Assembly: GCA_030490835.1 (NCBI GenBank)
Contig: CM059971.1
Location: forward strand, 75,534,224-75,598,223
DNA length: 64,000 nucleotides
Direction of reading: 5' to 3'
Source: Annona cherimola
Taxonomy: Eukaryota > Streptophyta > Magnoliopsida > Magnoliales > Annonaceae
Position 1 is the stretch's first letter; each line of letters begins with the position of its first letter. The notes under the pieces are model-generated. The model was not told where the DNA came from, ran no database searches, and saw only the letters and a program-made list of their open reading frames with translations. Position numbers and translations under genes: made by a program. This document shows positions 22,701 to 32,079 of the stretch, in pieces.

Positions 22701-25700
22701 CTACAAATTCAATTTGATAGTATCGTTCATTTTCTTAACTAAAGCTATTGCTCATCTAATAGAATATTTTTAAAAAAAAAAAAAAAGAAATAAAACTCCA
22801 AGGAATGCCTTTGAGGATCACAGCTTACCTCTCTCTGAGTGATCAGCTGGCTAGCATTGTACTGCGCTACCACAGCTTTCAGAGTTTCATGAATAATAGA
22901 AGGCAGGACTCTCTCATTATAGTTCTCCCCAAGTGTTCGGTAGACTGTAGGCAACTGATCTGCCACAGGTCGTGTAAGGACACGAAGCCCAATTTTGACC
23001 TGTATTGAATATCAAATAAATAAAAGGCAAACCTATAGATAATCAAAGACCATGCAAATAGACATGGAAACAGGATTGACATTCAACACTTGACTGAACA
23101 AAAACAGGAACATAAATGGATGCATACATCACAGGATAAGTATAAAAGAAGAGATGAATGTTTGGAATGTGCAAACTATAACTCAGATTTGGACATTGAT
23201 CTGCTCGAATTGAAATTTGTGTTTGGATAAGGCATTTTTCAAAGTGCTCCTTCTGATGTGATATTTAGCTACCCTGACAATCTTCTTTTTTCTATCAGTC
23301 ACCTCTATCATCTTTGTTATTAAATTGATAGTTAACATCATCACCTGCCATAATAAAGGTGTCCAAACTGCCGCCCCCAAACACAAAATCCAGTCAACAT
23401 CAATGCGAGCCAAGGAGAAGCATACAAATTTTATGTACATATACTTAAAGGTCAAGCAGGATGAAAGAAATGGAGAAGTGCGTCAAGAATTTTATGTGAC
23501 CGTCGAGTTCCAATCAAATTAAAAGGAAAATTTTATAAGATTGCAATGAGACCTGCTATGCTTTATGGTGCAGAATGTTAGGCAGTTAAAGAACAACATA
23601 TACAAAAAATGAGCGGAGCGGAAATGAGAATGTTAAAGTGAATGAGTGGTAAAACAAGAAAAGATAAAATTAGGAATGAAATAATTCGAGAAAACTTAAA
23701 AGTGAGACCAATTTGTGATAAAATGAGAGAAAATAGATTAAGATGGTTTGATCATATTAAAAAGATACCTGAAGTAGCACCGGTTTGGAAAACAGAGTCT
23801 ATCCAAGTAGAAGGTAGTAGGAGAATGAGAGGAAGACCCAAAAAAAAACATGGATGGAAGTAATTAAACAAGATTTAAAAATATTACAAATTACAGAAAA
23901 TTTAGTCTTAAATCACCAAGAATGACGTAACAGAATCCATGCAGTCGACCCCACCTAGGTGGGAAATGGCTTATGATGATGATGATGATACTTAAAGGTC
24001 AAGAAGAGAAAAGCAAATTCGACATCAGAGATCACTATGAGCTCTTTAAAAAGCATATTGAAAGAATACTGCTTTACTGGCATCAACTCTGACTCCACGT
24101 ATTAGTACTAATATGCAATGGATTGACATTGGCACCTTTGGAATGCATCTAGGTGATTGCAGGCCAAAAGATGACCTGAGCATCCACCACAAACTGCATA
24201 TCCATTTGATAAAGTATGCACTTTTAGACTCCCATACTACTAAAAAAAAACATATCGAAAGAATACTGCTTTACTGGCATTAACTCTGGCTCCACTTATT
24301 AATACTAAATATGCAATGGATAAACATTGGCGCCTTTGGAATGCATTTAGGTGATTGCAGGCAGCAAGATGATCTGAGCATCCACTACAAAGTGCATATC
24401 CATTTGATAAGGTATGCACTTTTAGACTCCCATACTACTAAAAAAACTCATACACACACACACACACACATAGAGAGAGAGAGAGAGATTTCAATGCATG
24501 CAAATGCACCGTAACTTACAGTGCATTTGGCTTAAAATGAGCCTCATATGATCATAAAATGTACATCTACTCCACCCATTGTATTTAGAATTATTTCTTT
24601 TATTAGCATTTTAATTTTCAACCAAATTGGATATGTGTATGGCCCCATCTAAAAATGAGACAAAATCAACATAATAAAATAGTTTAATGTAAATAACAAT
24701 TTTAGAGTTGTTTTTCAACATGTAAACTATCTAAGATATAATTCATATATGGATAAATGATTATATAAAATATTAATACATTTAAATGCATATAAAGCCC
24801 ATTTTGAGCCAAATGCACTATAGCATCCCTAACACGTGCAAGAACAATGCAACAAGATAGCTCTGGAGAGGAGTTGACCATTTGGAGATCACGACTTCCA
24901 GAGGTACTCTCCACAAGATGGGGGCGAGCACGGACATCATAAATGACAGGCCTCTCAAACCAAGGAATCATGAAATGAGTTCCTTCAGGATAAACCTGAA
25001 AAAAAAAAGGAACAAAATAAATTAAGAAAAAATCACATGCAAGTCACAAGAGCAAGAACATAGATCTGAAAGAAAACGATCAGTTGAAAATAATAAAATC
25101 AAGGGAACATGCATGTTCTGACTAATATCAGTCTGCTTTGGAACATGTGAGAGAAGAGAGGGGGGTAGGGGTGGAAATCGGGGCGGGCCATACCGGGTCA
25201 AGGTTTGCCCAACCCTGACCCTACTTTTTAAAAATTGAGTTTGACCATCTTTTTATACCGGGTCGGGACAATGTCGGTTTGACCCTCATTGTTTTTTAAT
25301 AGGTTCCGGGACAAACTTTGGGTTGGTATCGAACCGGTTTCGGGATAGCGGGTCGGGTCAAAAAATACGGGTCAAATAAGATAATTTTAAGAATTTATAT
25401 ACCTATCAAACATAAGTATACGTCTATACTAAATTTAAATATTATATGCTTCAATATTTTAGTAATTATTAAAAAACACATAATTAAGAAAATAAAATAT
25501 TTGAAAATATAGTATAAATTTATTAAAATAGGTTAATATACAATTACACATAAGGATTATACATGTACAAATTCTTTTTATTGATTCTTATATTGCTTTC
25601 TAAATAAATTGATTATTCTATTGTTGATAGAGTTGATTATAAAAAAGTGAGAATTTTGAAAGAAAATAATAATAATATTTAAACATAGACTTATAATTTT

Positions 25701-26797
25701 TAATAAATTAATATATGTGAGGCGGGTCGGACTCTTCGGGTTGAGACATGGTCGAACCATCCCGACTCTATTTTTAAATTCGGGTCAAAATTTCTGACTC
25801 ATCCCTATACCGGGTCAAAATATATTGGTTTTACCCGGAAAAAACAGGTCGGGTCAAAGCAGGGTCACGGGTCGAACCGCCCCAATTTCCACCCCTAGGA
25901 GGGGTGGTTCTCCCTCTACACCTTTTGATATATTTTTTAACATCTTAACTATCTATCAAGTACCCTACTTTTTTTTATCATAACCTCTACAGTTTAATCA
26001 TTTGTTCAATCTTTCCATACAACCATCCAATAAATTTTAACTTCATTCATTTTATTCGTAAAATCATTAGACTATCATATTGCATCATTTTCTCACTTTT
26101 CTCATTCCCACTTTTACTTTTACATCTTTCACAAACACACTTTGATCCTCCCCACATTTGATCCATGGCATGCAATCAAATGTTTTTTTTAGCAGATACA
26201 GTCATTAAAAAAAAAAAAGACACAAAAAAAAGGGATGAATACATAAATCTAAGCCCTGCAGGTTTACAAACCAACCAACATCAACAGTTCACTTTCTCCC
26301 CCATTTAAGGAATACCCCAGCTAGCTTCCAACATCAACCTACTCTCTGGCAGTGACTTGACAGTTCTGGAATCATAAGTCCAGTGAATAATGCTAAAACT
26401 TTCTAAATGTGATCACATATACAGTAAAGAAACCGTGACAAAATTTGCTATGAAAAAATATAATAAAAAATCATAGAAAAAAATTGCTAGGAGAAGAGGC
26501 AAGGGTGCTAAAACTTGAGAGAAGAAATCCCTGAAACTAAAAAACAGCATTATTTGTACAAGCTCTTATCCATTGTACATAAATATACTGACAAGGACAA
26601 TGCCTAAGGGCTTAAAACTGTACCTCCTCCTTAATACCAAGGATGCGGTTGAACACAATAGCACGATGACCTCCTTCAACATTGTAGAGACTATTAACAG
26701 CGGCATACAGACCAAGGCCACCAATAACAACCGCCTTAGCCAAGCCAGAAGCTGCACCACCACCCCCTGGCATTCCACGAACTCTATTGAAATCCAT
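19783..26797 (-). CDS. PHB: Prohibitin, mitochondrial, type II (PHB1/2/6-like)
   Basis: Five coding exons, all phase 0: 26797-26624, 24995-24879, 22999-22829, 20531-20319, 19974-19783. They give 288 residues, the usual length. Prohibitins form ring complexes of type I and type II subunits in the mitochondrial inner membrane and support protease regulation, cristae and respiratory-complex stability. Landmarks are the N-terminal hydrophobic anchor ([20 protein letters not shown]), [100 protein letters not shown] and the coiled-coil [19 protein letters not shown]. The C-terminus is [15 protein letters not shown]. The ATG at 26797 is preceded by an in-frame GTG that is not needed. Splice sites are GT-AG; the intron 2 donor (GTCAAC) is weak. 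The introns carry several transposons, but the coding sequence is intact. Type II rather than type I is inferred from the PGGGG N-terminus and NVEGGHRAI. Confidence 0.95.
20532..22828. other. Prohibitin intron 3 with repeat debris and a long poly-C tract
   Basis: The 2.3-kb intron includes a CG/C tract at about 22100-22128 with more than 20 consecutive cytosines. Flanking it at 21400-22515 is sequence with recurrent GGTCCAACC, GGTTCAAACC and CCAGTTTGACC elements in both orientations, ending in GTTTTCACAACACTG. This resembles the GC-richer ends of plant hAT-type elements, but no exact ends or target duplication were identified. Confidence 0.4.
23441..24003 (+). mobile_element. 5'-truncated RTE-type LINE in prohibitin intron 2
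   Basis: A 16-bp target duplication, ATACTTAAAGGTCAAG, flanks the insert at 23441-23456 and 23988-24003. The 531-bp body (23457-23987) encodes, with stops and one frameshift, the C-terminus of an RTE-clade reverse-transcriptase polyprotein: [15 protein letters not shown] sequence, [41 protein letters not shown] and MRGRPKK. It ends in a TGATGATGATGATG microsatellite tail, the hallmark of RTE elements. It lies antisense to prohibitin, 5' truncated and dead. The long perfect target duplication suggests moderate age, while the several stops suggest that the source copy was already decayed or that time has passed. Confidence 0.88.
24050..24446. repeat. Tandem duplication, two units of about 200 bp
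   Basis: The unit running from GAAAGAATACTGCTTTACTG to CTCCCATACTACTAAAAAAA occurs twice (about 24057-24248 and 24257-24446), with about 10% differences. It is non-coding and lies in prohibitin intron 2, immediately 3' of the LINE. The second unit is followed by CA and GA microsatellites at 24454-24488. Confidence 0.8.
24516..24830. mobile_element. MITE of about 310 bp in prohibitin intron 2
   Basis: Imperfect terminal inverted repeats CAGTGCATTTGGCTTAAAAT (left) and the inverse of TTTTGAGCCAAATGCACTAT (right) enclose a non-coding AT-rich core. A TA on each side could be the target duplication. A decayed relative lies at 33585-33890 and shares the ATCATAAAATG / TGGATATGTGTA / CCCATCTAAAAA landmarks. 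The superfamily is not certain. Confidence 0.7.
25166..25897. mobile_element. hAT-like non-autonomous element, 732 bp, in prohibitin intron 1
   Basis: Ends are TAGGGGTGGAAATCGGGGCG and the inverse of CGCCCCAATTTCCACCCCTA. Subterminal regions are rich in CGGGTCGGGTC and GGGTCAAA motifs in both orientations, around an AT-rich core. TAGGGGTG-type ends are typical of plant hAT elements. The 8-bp flanks (GAGGGGGG and GGAGGGGT) are only roughly alike, so a target duplication is not proven. No transposase frame is present. Confidence 0.7.
25905..26165. repeat. Decayed Tourist-like MITE in prohibitin intron 1
   Basis: Shares the order ACCCTACTTT, CAATC, CATACAACCATC, TTTTAACTT, ATCATATTGCATCATTTTC and ACAAACACACTTTG with the Tourist-like copies at 16640 and 31750. 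The right end AAACACACTTTGATC is near-canonical and the left end is lost against the hAT-like element next to it. Confidence 0.5.
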
Positions 26798-27340
26798 GGT
26801 CACTTACACCTATAAATGGAACAAAAACATGAATACAATGTTAGCATAATAACACCCAATCTGCCTTTGGCTGTGCAAGTTCGGCAACAAATGACGTAAT
26901 GATTTAGAAATTGTTCAACCGTTCCAAAAATTTTAAATAATGTAATAGTTATATATCATATATAATGCTTGTGATCCTATCATTAGCAGTTGGCTTAGAG
27001 AATAAGATTTTTTTAACAAATGAAGCAACACAAACAACCGGAAAAAGAGAATCGATGCTTAAATAATCCGATCAACTGCAAACAGCATTACACTCATATA
27101 AAAAAACTGATCGAAAAAACTATTATCAATCATATCTCTTGTCAAAAACCAGAAAGAAAGGGGGAAATGCATACAGAGAAGAAAGGCGGCGCAGAAGTAG
27201 CGTGAACGATGCCGGAGATAATGGGTTTGCAGAAAATGGAAGACTTGAAGCTTCTGATCGGGTTGCGGAAAGCTGGTTCCGGTGGAATGGAGATTCTCTC
27301 CGAAGTTGAAGAAGACGGCAGGGAGATTTGGGGATTTTAA
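26798..27340 (-). promoter_or_regulatory. Prohibitin 5' UTR, leader intron and promoter-proximal region
   Basis: Immediately upstream of the prohibitin ATG a TTTATAG acceptor ends near 26814, so the 5' UTR probably contains an intron. The likely first, non-coding exon is the GC-richer stretch at about 27180-27330. No clear TATA box was seen; a housekeeping TATA-less promoter would be plausible. Confidence 0.5.
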
Positions 27341-28130
27341 TTCCCTTTCGCCGCACAGGACGCGTGAAGGGTTTTGGCTTTCCGCTGCGGGAGGAGGGTT
27401 TTGGAGCTTTGGGTGCTTGGGTATTTCCAGTTCTGCATCGGATATTTATTAGTTACTTACTTCGGATATTTATTAGTTATTTGCTTGTGTTATTGACTTA
27501 TTTCTTGTTTTGCAGGTCTTTTGCTTTGGTTAATTAGCAGTTCATTTAAAAGGATGTTATTTTTTCGATAAATTTAAAAGAATGTTATAGCATGCTTTCT
27601 TCTCTCATTAATTAGCTATCCACAATGTGATCCGTATTTTAAGGGAATAAAATATGTTAATTTAAATTAATAGAATTATCTTTTCATTAATGGGATATGC
27701 CAGGGTGTTGGGTGCAAATGGGCTTATATTGATTTTGATATCAAAATCCTAATTAAACATTTGGTTTAACATCACCAAAAATCATTTCAATCAAATTCTT
27801 CAAAAGGAATAACTTCTTAAAAATATGTAATGATTATGTGTTAAATAAAAATATTTCAATCGAATTCTTCAAAAGGAATAACTTCTTAAAAATATGTAAT
27901 GATTATGTGTTAAATAAAAATATTTAAATTTATTTGCAAGAGCATTAGAACGTAATAATATTTTACTTAGTTTTTTATAAGAATGATATTTTAAAAGTAT
28001 CAAAATTTTGAATATATAACTTTCAAATGAATATACGAATCGAATAATTTTATGATGATGATTTGACCTATTTTAAATAAAAAAGCATGCACACATTTAA
28101 TTAAATGAAATTTTATTTTCTAAATACATT
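27341..28130. repeat. Intergenic DNA with a 69-bp perfect tandem repeat
   Basis: Two 69-bp units at 27785-27853 and 27854-27922, beginning TTTCAATC, differ at a single base (A/G at the ninth position). The rest is AT-rich intergenic sequence without a gene. Confidence 0.8.
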
Positions 28131-28133
28131 TTA

Positions 28134-28540
28134 GAGTGTGCTTGTTCTAAAAATTTTGGATAAAAAACTTTTGACGTAGATTTTTTTTTAATGGGGGTTT
28201 TTTATACACTGTGACAACTTTTATCCCTCCAATTGAGAGATTCAAACCTCTAACTCATGCTTCTCAGGCCAACTGCTTTACTATCATGGTAGAATTGTTG
28301 GGGCAATGTAAAAAAAATTTGAAATGGAAGAACATCATATGATATGGAGTAAATATAATAAAATTAAAATTAATAGGTTGATTATATAGTTAGTCATGTA
28401 AAAATGATTTAAAAGTAATGTAATTGTATAAAAAGATATAAAAAATTAAAAATATAATAATTGTCGAGAATGAAAAGTTTTAAATTAAAAAATTTAAAAA
28501 TTTTAGATTAAAAAGCTTTTAGTGAAACTAAACATTAGTG
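28134..28540. repeat. Decayed Tourist-like MITE
   Basis: Begins AGAGTGTGCTTGTTCTAAAA, continues with AAAAACTTTTGA, GATATGGAGTAAATATAATA and GATTATATAGTTAGTCATG, and ends AAAAGCTTTTAGTGAAACTAAAC. The same order of elements is seen in the other family members, with an inserted segment at about 28170-28310. Confidence 0.4.
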
Positions 28541-30215
28541 AGTTAGATTTTGATTCACATATCTCTTAACCCTTATATTGTTTTTTCAAAAGAATTTTTA
28601 CAAAATTTTCCTCACTTTTTTACCTCTGACTGTATAATATATAATATAGGTTAAACAAAAATTATTTATTTAAAATAAAGGATGATCTATGTTAGACTTC
28701 CCGAAGAGAAATTATATCAACTATTAAAATTTTTAATTTGTAATTCTAGATTATTATTGTTGTTGTTGTTGTTGTTATTGTTAGTGTTAAGAGTATAAGT
28801 TTTAGCTATATAACGGATATAAATTTTAGTAATATGAAATGAAAATATATAATAATATTTAAAAGAAGGGGAATGATTCCCTACAAATTTTGCGTGGAAT
28901 ATTTGTTTTATCGTATGATTTTTTGACATCTAGAACCATTAGAATATTCATTCGTATAATGATGAAAAAAATTAAATATTTTTAAATTTTAAATATCATA
29001 ATATTTATTATCAAATTTTAATTGTTTCGTAATTTTCATAATTACCATTAGATGATGATAAATATTTATAACATGTAAATTTGGTGACTAATTAAAAATG
29101 AATTTTTGTGCAAATCATTGCTTTTAATTTTTAAAGTTTTTCTCATCCAACTATTGAAAATATAAATTTATATATTTATGATGCTAAAAAAATTTAATTG
29201 GAAACATAAATGTTATGAATATTTAACATCATTTGAGAGTGAATTTGATACTTTAAAATTTAAAAATCAATAAATTATACTTAAGAATTTTTAAAATATT
29301 TAATGCTTGACATCATAACTAAATATATAAATGAACATTATAAACAACCTAGATATTAGAAAATTTATGAGAAATAAAAAAATCTGAGTTAATTGCAGTA
29401 GCATCTCTGATACAATGTTTATTTTTTAATTTTTTAATTTTTATTTTTCTTCATAAACATGTTTTTTAAGTGTGTTAATCTTATATACTAAGTTTTATTA
29501 TTTTATAATATTTTTACACATTTATTTTTTATTTTTAAAATCATCAATTTCAGGAGTATTTTAGTCAATTTCACTACTTAAAAACTTGATTTTAAAAAAT
29601 AAAAGTAAATATATAAAATAATAAAACTTTATACCTAGATTAAATATCCATAAGAAAATATGTCGATGAAAAGTAAAAATGAAAAAATAGTGTACAAAAT
29701 TGCATATAAACAGATTCTTTATTAGAATTTATATATGATAACATATGATATTACAATCTTTTAACTCTCACACTATACACTATGAAAGAATTTTTCTATA
29801 AATACTCTCATATTATAGAAAATCTGTAAAAATAACCCACCCAAGGGGAATCAACAAAACACCCCCACACAGTTGGTCGGACTCGAACAATGGTTGGTAA
29901 AATTTTATGCTAGTGGTGTCACCATCAGGCCATGTGCCTAGTGGCGCATATGAACAATATGAACAACTTCGTATAAACCTCTAAAAATTACTTCATTAAT
30001 CGGTGAAAAGGCAGACAAAATTTAAAAAGTAAAAGAGTAATATAATATGATATGAATAATGATTAAAGGTAAAAAAGAAAAATAAAATAAATCATTTTAT
30101 GAGAAAATAAAAATGATTGAAATGTGTAAGTAGTAACAGAAAAAAGTAAGGTAGGAAAAGAAGGGCACCGATCCAATCCAATCATTTGCCTTCACTCAAT
30201 TCCATTTTTTTATTT
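28541..30215. other. AT-rich intergenic DNA with a TTG microsatellite and a decayed repeat
   Basis: A TTG run lies at about 28754-28776. 29400-29700 contains TTAAGTGTGTTAATCTTATATACTAAG and an inverted partner, and belongs to the TGCAC-ended MITE-like family seen at 8230 and 16881. No gene seen; the 70-codon frame at 28717-28929 is a translation of the microsatellite. Confidence 0.4.
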
Positions 30216-30219
30216 TTCA

Positions 30220-30475
30220 CTAACATGTGGCAAGTATGTGTTTTTAAATATAAAATTTTATTATCTTCAGATATTATTTAATATCTTGAAAATATTAAAT
30301 ATTAAAAATTAAGAAAATTCTCACTTTTCAAGTGTATGGGTGCTTTAACAGTGAGATTTTTTTAACTTTTAATATTCAAAAAATAATAGAATTACATCAA
30401 AAATATAAAATTTCATATTTAAGAAATAAATACTTGAGCCCACTCGTTAGTGTTAAAAAACCAAAAACAAAATAA
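30220..30475. repeat. MITE-like inverted repeat, copy 2 (CTAACA ends)
   Basis: Related to 2060-2345: both have AGATATTATTTAATAT, TTTTCAAGTG, TATAAAATTTCAT and CTTGAGCCCACT, followed by an inverted GTTAG end. Non-coding and foldback-like. Confidence 0.55.
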
Positions 30476-30518
30476 AATGTGTTATATTAACACTCATTAA
30501 ATAATTAAAATGTCAAAT

Positions 30519-30986
30519 CATTATCAAAATGCTTATTCAAATGAGTAAGAAGTTTCATTATCTCTTATAGATAATCCCTAAGTGCGCAAAATTTTATTTT
30601 TAATCATTTCCTTTTAAGTTCTTAATTACAGTGATTTTGAGCCGTCCACGTGCATGTTAATTTATAGTTTATATGAGTTATAAAATGAAGTTTTAAAAAT
30701 AGTTAAAAATAATTATTTGTTTATATATATCATTATCAAAATGCCTTAGTACACAAAATTTTATTTTTAATCATTATCAAAATGTGTACACAAAGGAGTA
30801 AAAGGTTTCATAATCTCTTATAGACAATTTCTAAGTGCACGAAATTTTATTTTTAATCATTCCTTTTAAGTTCTTAATTACAGTGATTTTGAGCAGTACA
30901 TATGCATGTTAATTCGTAGTTTATATGAGTTATAAAACAAAGTTTTAAAAATAGTTAAAAACAATAATTTATTTATATACACCATT
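30519..30986. repeat. Tandem duplication, two units of about 220-240 bp
   Basis: Units at about 30519-30737 and 30770-30986 share TTTCATTATCTCTTATAGA-like sequence, TTCTTAATTACAGTGATTTT, GCATGTTAATT and AGTTTATATGAGTTATAAAA. They differ by about 10% plus small indels. Non-coding. Confidence 0.75.
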
Positions 30987-31232
30987 CCATGCGAGCTTTT
31001 GTAGGGGATTACTCCTCAAAAATAAATATTTAATTTTTATCACTCCCTAAGAAAGAAATTTTAAATTTTTAAATTTTATCCGATATGACTCATTTAAATC
31101 TATTATATAAATAACTTTTCATATTAAAAATATTTGTATTTATTAAAAGCATTTATATTTTTGAGTCTTTTGTGGTAAAATTTGTTGAAATATAGATCAA
31201 AACTCTATAACTAACTATTTTTCAATTACAGC

Positions 31233-31445
31233 AAGTCAAGGTTCGAAGGTATTAATCACGCTGCATTGAATAAAACCAAAAAAGGAAATACCTATAATAA
31301 TAAAGATGATTTCAAGATTTTCGGTGACTATATGTCAATGGATAAGCCAGCTGGCTACAAAAGTTTAGGAGTTTTTGCTACCAAAGATATGGACAGAACA
31401 TCAACTGCTGTTGATACAAGGCTTGATACAACAAAAAATTTTTAA
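31233..31445 (+). pseudogene. Exon-like open stretch of about 70 codons, unrecognised
   Basis: An AT-rich tract ending TTTTTCAATTACAG, a good splice acceptor, is followed by an open frame of about 70 codons (SKSRFEGINHAALNKT..., later DDFKIFGDYMSMDKPAGYKS) ending in TAA near 31445. Its base composition and amino-acid mix are more gene-like than the surroundings. I do not recognise the family. It has no start codon and no partner exon in view, so it may be a stranded exon fragment. Confidence 0.35.
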
Positions 31446-31660
31446 TTCGAAATTATAAAACTTTTAATTTTTTAATTTTTTTTATTTTTTAATAACTTCT
31501 TTACATTTTTATGTGTAATTATCCTACTTTTTCATCTACTTTTTCATCATTTTTATACAATTACATGTACAACTAATCTATTTATTTTAACTTAATTTTT
31601 TCATTTCTCATCATTACTCTTACCAGGTCACATCCTTTTTTACCCGTTCAGAAAACTAAA
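31440..31660. repeat. Decayed Tourist-like MITE
   Basis: Shares AAAACTTTTAATTTTTT, CCTACTTTTTCATC, CATTTTTATACAATTAC, AACTAATCTATTTATTTTAA and TCATCATTACTCTTACC with the element at 31750-32020. Ends not preserved. Confidence 0.45.
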
Positions 31661-31749
31661 ACTAATGCACTGATGGTAGCGTCGATAAATCAAATAGAGA
31701 GGAGAGAGAGTAAAGCAAAAGCTTCCGACAACAATGATATAGATGAAGG

Positions 31750-32020
31750 TTGCGTTTGTTTGGCACAAAAAAATGTCAACTAAAACTTTTCACTCTCCAT
31801 AACTATATTTTTTAATTATTTTTTCACATTTTCCTATACAAACTACCCTACTTTTCAATCATTTCTACACAACTACTCATACAACTAACATATCTATTTT
31901 AACTTTATTCTCTTTACTCCTCATCATTACTCCTATTATATCACATCATTTTCTATCAATTTGACAACTTCTACTTCAAAAACTTTTTATCAAAAGTTTT
32001 ACTCCTAACCAAACACACCC
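31750..32020. mobile_element. Tourist-like MITE, about 270 bp
   Basis: Left end TTGCGTTTGTTTGG and right end CCAAACACACCC are imperfect inverted repeats. The interior matches, in inverse orientation, the element at 10552-10820 (CTACCCTACTTTTCAATCA, CTTTACTCCTCATCATTACT). A clear target duplication is not visible. Confidence 0.65.
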
Positions 32021-32079
32021 AAAATGTCCGCGGATTTTGAGCAGAATTTTAAAATTGTTAAAAAGTGTCACACACGTTC

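Noticed and set aside
26573..26815. 80-codon plus-strand frame over prohibitin exon 1
   Set aside because: Shadow of the minus-strand prohibitin coding exon.
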